From Artocarpus heterophyllus (taxonomy: Eukaryota > Streptophyta > Magnoliopsida > Rosales > Moraceae), in NCBI GenBank assembly GCA_025403435.1, contig CM046348.1, forward strand, positions 26,967,899-27,031,898: 64,000 nt of DNA. Reading direction: 5' to 3'. The translations under genes and the position numbers were made by a program. Numbering within the stretch: position 1 is the first letter of the stretch; the number at the start of each line of letters is the position of its first letter. The notes under the pieces are model-generated. The model saw only the letters and a list, made by a program, of their open reading frames with translations. It did not search any database and was not told where the DNA came from. This document shows positions 10,960 to 20,540 of this stretch, piece by piece.

Positions 10960-13010
10960 TTAATAAAATTGATGCATTTAAAGGTGCTTCACAGATGGAC
11001 CAACAAATCTTTTAACACTTTGCTAAAGCTTTTAAAGGAAGCATTACCAGGAAGGAACAATATTCTTGCTTCACACTATGAGGCCAAGATGAAGTTACGC
11101 AAGTTGGGTTTAGGTTACGATACAATTCATGTATGCAAATATGATTGTACTTTATTTTGGAAAGAATATGCTGATCGAAACACTTGTCCTATATGTAGTG
11201 AGAGCCGATGGGTGAATCCAAACGAGAAGGGAAAGAGAGTGCCTCATAAAGTTTTACATTATTTCCCCTTAAAGGATTGGTTGAAGCGTTTGTATGTGTC
11301 AAGACATACTGCAAGAGATATGAGATGGCATGTAAATGGTCGATCTATGCAAGGAGTTTTACAACATCTAGTAGATAGAGAGGCATGGAAGGCATTTGAT
11401 CGTAGGTATCCTGATTTTGCTTCTGAAGTAAGAAATGTTCGTTTGGGTTTAGCGGCTGATGGGTTTAGTTCGTTTGGAAATATGAGTCAACCTTATAGTA
11501 TGTGGCTAGCTATCTTGTCAACATACAATTTACCTCCATGGCTTTGTACAAAGAAACCATACTTGATGTTGACTTTGTTGATTTTGGGACCTAATGCTCC
11601 TGCAAAGGATATGGATGTTTTTTTGAGACCAATTGTAGATGAGTTGAAAGAGCTTTGGGTGCATGGATTAGTAATTCATGATGCCTATGATAATACATCA
11701 TTTAGAATGCATGCTGTGTTGTTATGGACTATTAATGATTTCCCTGCTCGAAGCAGTTTGTCTGATTGGAGTAGCCAGGGATACAATGCATGTCCAACAT
11801 GTAACATGCATACTCCTTCTAAGCGTTTAAGGAGTAAGACGTGTTATACAGGCCATCGATGATTCCTTCCAACTTCAAATAGGATGAGGAGAGACAAACA
11901 ATTTGATGGTATGGTTGAGAAAAGACCCCCGCCGCCACGCTTGTCTACTGCTGAATATTAAATCAGTTAGAACATGTGCAAAGTAGACTACAAGGCAAGC
12001 ACATTGATTTTGGTGGGAAGAAACATAGGCGAGAAGCTTACAAGTTGAATTGGACAAAAAATAGTATATTTTTTGAATTGGAATATTGGTCAGATTTGTT
12101 ACTAAAGCACAACTTAGATGTCATGCATATTGGGAAGAATGTCTATGATAGCTTGTTAGACACAATATTGAATATTGATGGGAAGTTGAAGGACACGAAC
12201 AAGGCAAGAATGGATCTAGCTAACATGAAAATAAGGAATGAATTGCATCTTTATAAGGATAGGGATCGATGGATGAAACCTCATATAGACTACACTTTAA
12301 CTCCTGTAGAACGAAAACAATTTGGTGCCTTTATTAAATTCGTAAAGTTTCCTGATGGGTTTGCAGCAAATTTAAAAATGAACGTCGATGCTGATGGTAA
12401 GGTCACTAGACTTAAATCACACGATTGTCATGTGATCATGCAACGTCTATTACCGATCAGTATTCGTCCATTTCTGGAAAAAGAGATCACTGATACAATC
12501 GTTGAACTTTGTTTTTTCTTTCAACAAATTTGTTCCAATACCCTAAAGATCTCTGATTTAGAGAAAGCTAAAGAACAAATTGGCATAATATTATGCAAGT
12601 TGGAAAGAATATTTTCTCCTGCATTTTTCTATATCATGGTTCACCTAGCTTTGCATTTGCCAGAAGAAGCCATGCAAGGGAGTCCTGTTCATACAAGGTG
12701 GATGGACACCTTTAAGCGGTATATTAGGTCACTTAAGTAGTATGTTAGAAACCGAGCATGACCAGAAGGGTCAATTGTAGAGGCTCATGTTGTAAATAAG
12801 GCTTTGACTTTCTGTTCATGTTACTTTCATGGTATCGAAACCAAGTTAAATCGACCCGAAAGGAACCTACCAGATCGTGATTCTGCTCCAAAGAAAAACT
12901 TATTAGTCCTCCAATCACAATGCCAACTAATGGGAAAGATTGTAGCAACTCATTTAAATGAGCAATTAAGGAAGAAGACCGAGTGGTATATTTTAAACAA
13001 TTGCCCATAA
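10960..13010 (+). pseudogene. CACTA transposase, TNP2 catalytic domain plus DUF4218
   Basis: The open block 10969-11862 carries the TNP2 transposase core: LGYDTIHVCKYDCTLFWKEY, CPICSESRW, LRHT-type ARDMRWH, and LAADGFSSFGNMSQPYSMW. Its continuation, RFLPTSNRMRRD, follows a TGA at 11863. After a frameshift near 11960, the block 11976-12740 reads HNLDVMHIGKNVYDSLL and then DUF4218 (LKSHDCHVIMQRLLPI, MVHLALHLPEEA). The conserved YVRNRA-PEGSIVEAHV has two stops, at 12738-12740 and within the motif (CGA to TGA). The block ends near 13010 with an intron-like GTAAG at about 13027. This enzyme class cuts and inserts CACTA DNA in the nucleus. This copy is inactive. Confidence 0.9.
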
Positions 13011-13107
13011 ATCCAAAGATACATAGAGTAAGTTTAGCTCTTTAATTATTAACTTTCTAGTATGTAATATAACATAATTTTTATGAGACCCATTTCGTGT
13101 ATAGGGA

Positions 13108-13976
13108 ATACATGAGTAAGCTTGAAATTACTGGTAGAAGAAACTTGAATAAGGTTCAGATTGATGAGTTTCCGACGTGGTTTTACAGGTAAAAAAATAT
13201 TATTATCTTTTTAGGCAGAAATCATATTTAAAGATTTAGTAACGATAATAGATTTCTCATTGTAGGTGTACCATTTATAGAAAAATCATTCACCTGAGGC
13301 CATTGATGAATTACTTGCCTTAGCGTCTGGTCCCAATGACACTATACTATCATACTCTGCTTGTGTGCTAAATGGGGTCAAGTTTGTGTGCAATAATCAT
13401 AATGTTCAGCGAAAAACACAAAACAGTGGGGTTTGTGTACCTGGTGTTGATGACAACACATATTACGGTCGACTAGAAGATGTATTGGTACTCCGATATG
13501 TGAATGATTATTTGGTTGTATTGTTTAGGTGTAAATGGTTTGATGTTGATCCTAAAAAGAAAAGGATCTTACATAATAAAAACTTGACGAGTGTGTTTGT
13601 CAATGCTGAGGCTTATAAAGATGATCCCTTTATATTATCATCACAAGCAAAACAAGTGTTTTATCCTGAAGATCAGCTTAATGGCCCTAATTGGAAAGTG
13701 GTCCAACAGTTTAGTCATCGACATGTGTGGGATCTTCCTAACATCGAACATGAAGATTCTAGTTCAAATGAGGTGCTACAAGATGCTTATTCAAATTTTG
13801 AACTAGTAGTTAAGCTACCCAATTTGGAGTCAATAACATTTAGAAGAAATGATGTTGATCCTAATGTCATTGAGAATGCAACATTAATTGAAGTGGGTCA
13901 TGCAACTGATGACATTGAGGTTGACCTTGAGGTGGATGATACTTTATTGGAGTATGACGATGATACAAGCACATAA
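13108..13976 (+). pseudogene. CACTA transposase C-terminal part with DUF4216
   Basis: Short exon-like pieces lie at 13108-13190 (EYMSKLEITGRRN, with an AG acceptor before and a GTAAA donor after) and from about 13265. The main exon reads through 13365-13976 and contains DUF4216: YYGRLEDVLVLRY, VVLFRCKWFDVD, and SQAKQVFYPEDQLN-NWKVV. An acidic tail (EVDLEVDDTLLEYDDD) ends at TAA 13974-13976. This domain normally forms the C-terminus of TNP2-type transposases. It is in frame over about 200 codons but belongs to a gene broken upstream. Confidence 0.85.
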
Positions 13977-14165
13977 AATGAAGATGAAGATGATGATATT
14001 GGTTTTGAATAAACCAACAATGAAAGTAGTAGTGATGACGAATAATGTACTTGTAAATTTAACTTGTTTCCATAAGTACTGGTTATCAATGAACTTGCTT
14101 TTAAATTTATATTATTCTTGTTAATAAATACTATCTGAAGAACTTGTTATCATTAGGTGATTAGA

Positions 14166-15821
14166 ATGACTGGACCTGTTGCTACATGTACTGGATCTTC
14201 TGGAGGTGCAGAACCTCCACCGGGGCCAAGGAGACTTCCGACAGATTGTGAGTCAAGTACAACTGAATACAATATGTCTTCTATCAAATGTATTATAACT
14301 TTTATATAAAATCTAACACTTTTGCGTTGTCTTGTTTTTTGGTTATATTTTTCAGCCCCTGCTGCTAGTAAGAAGGTTCGTGGATGCACAAAGAATAAGG
14401 ATGTCCACAAGATTGTTGGTGCTAGTAAAGGAATACTTCCAATATTCCTAGACACTGAAGGAAAGACATATAAAGGCTTAAGGGACAATGCAGCCCGCTT
14501 AAGTAAATGTATAGGTCAGGCGGTGTGATCCAAAATTCCTCCATATTATGATAGTTGGAAGAAGGTTCCCGCGGTATACAAGGATCAAATTTTACTTCTA
14601 ACAAGGGTAATAGTATTTCACACTTTTTTATAATATATAATTTTAGCGACCTTGTATTAATTGTGATATTTATAATGAAATTACAGGATCTTTTTTATTT
14701 TGATTTGACTCTTATATCGATTGTGTCAATAGATCGTAATGCACAAGACCGGTATAAGGAATGAAAAAATGACCTTCATGAATACTTCAAGCAATTGGGG
14801 GGGCTGAAAAATGTAGTTAATATGAAGAAGCAATGTCCTAACAATGTAAGAACTAGGCTGCTTGTGATTATTTTTGCAGCGAAGCTTTTCAGGTTTAAAG
14901 TTATAAACTCTATTTTTCATAATCATTACATATATCAATATAACTTATTAATTTTAATAATTCATGTTTCTAATAGAAACGGTCAATGACAAATAAAAGA
15001 AACAGAACAAACGTGAAGCAGCCAAGTCATCATGGAACGCAATCGTATGCTAATTTGAGATATGAAAAGGTAGTAAATAAAAATGAATTAAACTATGTTT
15101 CATTTTTCCTTTAAGATATATATTGTTCTAACATAAGTTTATATCTTCTGTAAAGAAATTCCGAGACTAGTGAGTTGCTCTCAATTTTGGAAAATTGACG
15201 TCAGTTTCATCAATATTCTGATGGTAGATGGGTTAATGACGCTGCAGAGGTGAGATATATAAGTCATATAACTTATTAAGTTTTAATTATGAAATTTTGA
15301 GTTGGATTGTAATTTACTTTGTTAAATGGAATCTGCAAAATGAAATGCTTTAGATGCATACTCAACAAACCCAAGTTGCTGTTGCCGCTGCATCTGCTTC
15401 TGCTTCTAATTCTGGCACATCTCAGACAACACATCTCATGAATGAAGATGAGACAGCAGAGAATGTGCTTGGATCGCACAAAGAGCATAGGAAAGGAACG
15501 GGCCCAAGGATGAGAAAAGACATCCATGTAGCAACTGCTCTTGAGGAGGCTCGTTCACAGCCACAAATCCCTCTACAGGTGCAACAATGGATGGAGCAAC
15601 AATCTCAGTATAACACACAACAAACTCAATATCAAAAGCAAATGGCCAAATATCAAATTGAAATGACTGCAATAATCAAGCACTTACTACCAGATTTAGA
15701 TTTACCAATGTCTCCCCCACCACCACCACCACCACCACTACCACCTCCACCTGTTAGGTCTTCCTATCCACCTCAAGAAGAAAACAATGATGATGATAAA
15801 ACTGTTAATTTAGGAGATTAG
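14166..15821 (+). pseudogene. TnpA-like second CACTA protein (plant En/Spm transposase_24 type)
   Basis: A split gene. Exon 14166-14245 (SSGGAEPPPGP) ends at a GTGAGT donor. The next exon starts after TTTTTCAG at about 14355 and holds KIPPYYDSWKKVPAVYKDQI, preceded by a stop at 14526-14528 (QAV-stop-SKIPP). Further pieces at about 14690-14890 and 14975-15070 carry NKRNRTNVKQPSHHGTQSYA, the signature of this family. The last exon, 15354-15821, has an A/S-rich start, a Q-rich coiled region and a run of nine prolines (15713-15760). TnpA-type proteins bind the sub-terminal repeats. Stops in several exons suggest decay. Confidence 0.8.
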
Positions 15822-16020
15822 TTTCTACTTTTATGATTTAGACTTGTTGGCTTAATGTATAAATAAACTTATTGTCTATATATAGTTCTATTTTGTTTAT
15901 ATCAAATTTAATTACTTATTAGTGTGATGAGAAATGAAATGAATGTATCTGTGAATAGGCAGTTATTTGCTTACAAGTTTATTATGGCTGGGTATGAAAA
16001 TTTAATGGACGGTTAAAAAA

Positions 16021-16418
16021 AAAAGAAGAAATAACAGCAACGACAATTGTCGTTGCTAAAATCTTCGTCGCAGAATATATACAGCGATGACAGATTGTAG
16101 TCGCTGGAAAATATACAGCGATAACAGATTGTCGTCGCAGAACATATATAGCGACGACAAATGTCGTCGTAGATAATTATCTTCGACAATATTTATCGTC
16201 GCTATATTTTCAGCAATTTTGAAAAATTTTAAATTTTGTAATTATTAGTCGTCGCTAATTTTAGCGACGATAAAATGTCGTCGCTAAATATATTTAGGTA
16301 CGATTTATTAGCAATGACATTTAGCGACAATATTGTCGTTGTTGTGTAATATTAGCGACGACTTTTTTATATTTAGCAACGACAAATGTCGTCGCTAAAT
16401 GGCTTTTCTCTTGTAGTG
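16021..16418 (+). repeat. CACTA right sub-terminal repeats and terminal inverted repeat
   Basis: At least ten copies of a dyad built on GCGACGAC / GTCGTCGC, often as TAGCGACGACAAATGTCGTCGCTA, are spaced 20-50 bp apart. The outer end, GGCTTTTCTCTTGTAGTG (16401-16418), is the reverse complement of the CACTACAAGAG terminus. Confidence 0.92.
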
Positions 16419-16910
16419 TATTTGGATTGATTCATGTTTTTGTTGGGTATTGGATTAGTTTATGTTTTTGGTTAGGTATTGGAATGTGGTTGCAATATGG
16501 AATGTGGTTGTATTGGATTGGTTTATGGTAAAAATATTGAATTGGATGTTGCTCTGATTGTTATAATTAAATGGAATGTTTTCTTGATGTTCTAATTGTT
16601 TTTGTTATGGTAAAAATGTAGAATTGTAATTTTGATGAAATTTTTATTATTTGCATAAGTTAGTTGGGGTAGAATTATAATTTTAATTACTATAATATTG
16701 TTAGTTGATCAAATTGTTTTAGTTTATAAATTAGTTGTTATTTTTAGTTAGTTTATAAGTTGTTTATAAGTTGACTAAATTTTAAATTAAGTTAGTTCTT
16801 AAAATCGTTAAATTATTAAAAAATAACTTAATTTATTAGAACATGTTATGTGATTGAAGAAGATTAGAATTAAGAATAAATAAATAAATAAATTAATTAA
16901 TTAATTAAAG
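16419..16910. other. AT-rich flank, no gene seen
   Basis: T- and A-rich sequence with short repeats of TTGGTTTATG / GTATTGGA-type words near 16420-16530. No coding frame with a recognisable domain is present. Confidence 0.5.
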
Positions 16911-17315
16911 TATTTTAATTAACACGTAATTGATATGAAAAATAAATTTTTCTTTAGAATTAAATAACAACTCTAAAATGAAATAATATAATCTATTATT
17001 TTAATTAACAAATAATTGATATAAAAAAATAAATTTAAATTTAAATTAAATGACACTAAACTAAAGAAAAAAAATTTCTCTTTAAAATTAATTAACAATT
17101 CTAAAATAAAATAATCTAATCTATTATTTTAATTAACAAGTAATTGATATGAAAAAATAAATTTAAATTTGAATTAAACAAAACTAAGAAAGAAAAGAAA
17201 TAAAATTTCTCCTTACAATTAATTAACATCTCTAAAATAAAATAATATAATCTATTATTTTAATTAACAAGTAATTGATATGAAAAAATAAATTTAAATT
17301 TAAATTAAATGAAAA
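16911..17315. repeat. AT-rich tandem repeat, about 130-bp period
   Basis: The phrase TTTTAATTAACAAGTAATTG recurs at about 16914, 16999, 17127 and 17258, each time followed by ATATGAAAAAATAAATTTAAA. The last two intervals are about 128 and 131 bp, and the first is shortened by a deletion. It makes three and a half units. Confidence 0.8.
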
Positions 17316-17498
17316 AATTAGACATAAGATTATCATAAAATTTGATAAGATTTCATAAATTTAAGTATTACTAATAGTGTTTGATATGTGATTGACTAGA
17401 CAGTCACAAGAGCAACGTACGCAGATATGCATTTATGTTTTCATTTTGCACATGGATGCATGAATTTTAATTTGTTAACAAGCATTATATTTGGTCCA

Positions 17499-17890
17499 AT
17501 GGCTACTTGTGAAGGCTCATCAGGGGGAGCACAACCTCCACCTGATCCATTTAGTCTTCCATCGTACTATCAGTCAGGTATGTTGAAGCTTAATTACAAA
17601 ATTGCTAACTTTATTTTGTCAATTATTATAGAATAAGCTAAAATGATATTGAACTTTATTGACATGTTTATTGATTTTTACAGCACTGAATACCGCACCA
17701 AGACCATGATCAAGCCGAGGTAAGACAAAGGACCATGAAATTGCAGCATATTTGGAAAAGCAAAGAAAGATCAAAGTCAAATTTGACAAGGACAAAAGCA
17801 ACTAGAAAGGATACGAAGCGCCTAGTACCTAGCTTGAAAGTACGATCGGCATTCACATCAAGGATCTATGTGAGCCATTTTAGGACTTTT
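17499..17890 (+). pseudogene. Fragment of a second TnpA-like CACTA gene
   Basis: ATG at 17499 opens an exon, MATCEGSSGGAQPPPDP, that parallels the first TnpA exon at 14166 (VATCTGSSGGAEPPPGP). As there, it ends at a splice donor (CAG-GTATGT, 17578). An acceptor (TTTTTACAG) precedes 17694, where a second exon starts with ALNTAPRP. It then hits stops (17709, 17803 and later), with KIKVKFDKDKSN between them. The shared intron position supports homology. It is probably the remains of an older CACTA copy next to the one ending at 16418. Confidence 0.65.
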
Positions 17891-18112
17891 AGAAAGATAT
17901 AGACACCTGACACAAGAGATCTATACAAGAACGCCGTCTAGTATTCATCCAAATCTTCTTCTAAAGTTAAACATAATATAACTACATAATATAAATGTGT
18001 TATAGGATTGGTTTATCCATGATTACGACTATAAGGATGGTGTCCTTCATGCTGGAGTTGATAGAGAGGCGAGGACGGCGCATATATTTCAGAGAATATC
18101 AATCCTTCGTCA

Positions 18113-18391
18113 TCAATGGAGATTCACAGAGTTGTGTTTAGGGTCAGGTCCCCCAGGGCTGCTTCGGTTAGTGTAATAACGGCTTCTCGTTATGTCTTTC
18201 TCATGATCTCCTTGATTCCTTGCCTTCTTAAGTTCTTCTGACTTTTGTAGCAGTTCTCGCATTAGTGCTTTAGTTACGTATTTCTTGTTAATACCTCTAT
18301 GGGGATCAACAACAAGTGATCGAGTTTCTGACTTGGAAACCAAGAAGGAAACCAAGATAATAAGGGGGATCAAAAACTTCCAAATAGCCAT
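18113..18391 (-). CDS. CLE family signalling-peptide precursor
   Basis: A 92-residue single-exon frame with the classic CLE build. Residues 1-~22 are a hydrophobic secretion signal (MAIWKFLIPLIILVSFLVS). A variable, basic and acidic linker (about 23-75) follows. The conserved dodecapeptide RSSPGGPDPKHN is at residues 76-87, with five more residues after it (SVNLH). The two prolines normally hydroxylated (Pro79, Pro82) and the GPDP-H core are intact. CLE peptides are cut out after secretion and act outside the cell on leucine-rich-repeat receptor kinases. The PGGPDP core resembles the CLE1-7 type, which have Leu or Val where this has Ser77. An upstream ATG at 18440-18442 is less likely, because the TATA box at 18461 would put transcription start below it. 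Receptor and role cannot be told from sequence. Confidence 0.9.
   Translation of the reverse strand: MAIWKFLIPLIILVSFLVSKSETRSLVVDPHRGINKKYVTKALMRELLQKSEELKKARNQGDHEKDITRSRYYTNRSSPGGPDPKHNSVNLH
18131..18166 (-). other. CLE dodecapeptide coding segment
   Basis: Twelve codons giving RSSPGGPDPKHN, the expected mature ligand. It matches the CLE consensus R-x-x-P-x-G-P-D/N-P-x-H-N/H. Ser at position 2 is unusual, since a hydrophobic residue is common there. Confidence 0.9.
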
Positions 18392-18460
18392 ATATATGAT
18401 CGCGTCTTTTTCTATATAAGTTTGATATGAGGTTGCATGCAAGGCTATGAATTTTACTCG

Positions 18461-18469
18461 TTTATATAA
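18461..18469 (-). promoter_or_regulatory. Likely TATA box of the CLE gene
   Basis: The minus strand reads TTATATAAA about 70 bp before the ATG at 18391. This would leave a 5' leader of about 40 nt. A second TATATAGAAA at about 18412-18420 is too close to the start codon to serve it. Confidence 0.5.
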
Positions 18470-19704
18470 GAACGATCGATATCTCTTTCTTTTTCTTTTT
18501 CTTTTTTTTTCCGTTTTGTGTGTGTGTGGACTTTATATATATCGTAGTGGAGAGTGATGAGATCAAGTAAGTCAAAAGTGGATCAAGTTCGCCCGTCAAA
18601 TATTATTAGCTGCTTCATATTAATAACAAATATATATAATATATATGTTTCTATAAGCGCATTAATTTGGTAAATATTTGTCGCAAAGGAAGCCAACACA
18701 CACATGTACGCAGCCAATATGAGTTCAGGCATGAGCTGTCCATGTTTTTCACATATCAACCAAAAATTTTTTACCTGGCGTTTAGTTATTAAGACCAATT
18801 CAGTGGAACTTATCATACAATCTCATGAACTCCATTTCTTCAATAATTATAAAAATAAAATATTGTTATTGCTATTTTATTTTAAAATTTAATCCACGAT
18901 GGGATCTGATCCATATACATGCTAGCTGCAGTGTGCCAATTATATATGTCGCTTTGAAAAGAGTGACCTTATATTAGGGCAGAAGGTTGGCCTAAACTTT
19001 TTCCCTTTCAGATGTTGAAAGGACATTAAATCCTATTTTGACTCTTTGTTCATTTGTAGTCTTTCTTAATCCAAGTTTGCATTATTCCTTGTATTAGCAC
19101 TTACTTGTATATGTACGTTTCCCGATGTCTCAAAATATGTATAGATGCAAGCCTTGCTTCTACGTATAGTATTCCTACCACAGGTATACCTCACTTATAA
19201 CTATAGTGGCCCTCAACTTGAGAAATAACATGGTAAGCAAAGTAGTAGGTAGCAGGAAAGAGAGTCCAAGATCCTCAGAAAATAGCTAGAGGAGATTCAA
19301 TGAACTTAACCTCAATTCCCAGAAAATTAATTTAACATGTCAAAGGTTGTTGCTTAAGTTTGATCATCGTACTTATGTTCAAACTTCATATACATTAATT
19401 AACAGCTTATGATCTTACTCATGTCGGAATTGTTGTCTCGTTGATTCATCGAGACATGTCTCCTCTTCCATATTATCGTTTTCCTCCGTATGATTGACTT
19501 TGGTACGTCCAGTTAGGGTTCTACATTTTGCTTCTGATTTCACTACTAGCATAGACACATTTTCTTCACTAGATTTGTTCCTCTGGATTTTTCTAGTGAT
19601 TAGATCATCAATGAGGTCTATTTTAGGAGCTGATTTTTAAAAGGTATAATTTTGGTTTATCCTTTTGGCATCAGATTCTGCTAGTAGTGGATAGATTAAG
19701 GTCT

Positions 19705-19860
19705 TAGGACTTTTTTCACGTTTGGGATAGTTTGAATTGGCTATTAGGTCTTATAAGGTGACAATCTAGTTAAGAGGTTAGGTTTTAGGACTTTTTTCAC
19801 ATTTGGGATAGTTTGAATTGGCTATTAGGTCTTCTAAGGTACCAACCTAGTTAAGAGGTT
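19705..19860 (+). repeat. 81-bp tandem duplication
   Basis: 19705-19785 is repeated at 19786-19860 with few changes. Both copies contain GGGATAGTTTGAATTGGC and end near GTTAAGAGGTT. Confidence 0.9.
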
Positions 19861-20139
19861 CTAATTTTTCATATGTCAGTTGTCTCTTCTCTTCGTAAAA
19901 TTAAAAATAAAACAAAAAATTGAATTTGACTAGAACTTATGAAGTGCTGCTAATTTTAAACCAAGAAGTAACAAATGAAACTTTGACATTTGCGGGAATC
20001 GTTCAACGTACCATGAATAGGCTTGTAAATGCTCGATCGATTGCTTAATTTATAAAATTAAAATTAGCAGAAAATAATCACTTAACCTTCTTCCTCTGTA
20101 AAGTTGAACGGTACAATGTCTTCACGTTTATGAAGGAAA

Positions 20140-20180
20140 ACTCTCTCTCTCTCTATATATATAAATATACATATATATCA
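20140..20180. repeat. CT/AT microsatellite
   Basis: A run of CTCTCTCTCTCTCT passes directly into TATATATATAAATATACATATATAT. Confidence 0.85.
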
Positions 20181-20430
20181 TGCTTGTAATTATAACAAAC
20201 TGATTTGTTGTTTTATTGATCTATATACTACATATCCTATGCTTTTTTAGTTGTTAACATCATCAAAGAATTTCTAAAGAAGAATCACAAAAATATATTG
20301 TCAAGAATATAATATTAGTGAGACTGAGGTAGAAATCCATAGATCCGTACGGATTTACTTTCCATATTAAAAATTCAATAAATATGCTGACTTCATGTGT
20401 TCTGACGGCTTATTTAAGTAAAATATGAAT

Positions 20431-20540
20431 ATACCTCACGCCATGCCAATGAATCATAAGACAACAAAAATATATAAATATGTATATACTTCACGCCATG
20501 CCAATGAAGCATAAGACAACAAAATATGTATAAATGGTAG
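20431..20540 (+). repeat. 55-bp tandem duplication
   Basis: Two copies of a unit containing CACGCCATGCCAATGAA and CATAAGACAACAAAA start at 20431 and 20486 and differ at a few bases. Confidence 0.88.

Larger units (their letters stand above)
412..16418 (+). mobile_element. CACTA (En/Spm) DNA transposon region, right end certain, left end uncertain
   Basis: The region holds, in order, left repeats (412-1370), a leader and long AT-rich introns, a TNP2-class transposase gene, a TnpA-like gene, and a right terminus. The right end reads CACTACAAGAG on the minus strand at 16408-16418, the hallmark of CACTA elements, preceded by sub-terminal GCGACGAC repeats. The 3 bp after it (TAT, 16419-16421) could be the target duplication. 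I found no matching CACTA terminus at the left. The left repeats carry a different motif (CACGATGG-T5), so the region may be two joined or nested elements. Gypsy G1 (1711-7433) is inserted in it. Confidence 0.6.

Noticed and set aside
15436..15672. A 78-codon minus-strand frame
   Set aside because: It is the antisense of the TnpA-like last exon, which has a recognisable composition on the plus strand.
18392..18442. A longer CLE start at the upstream ATG (17 extra residues)
   Set aside because: The added residues (MHATSYQTYIEKDAIIY) would put charged residues ahead of the signal peptide, and the TATA box position favours the start at 18391.
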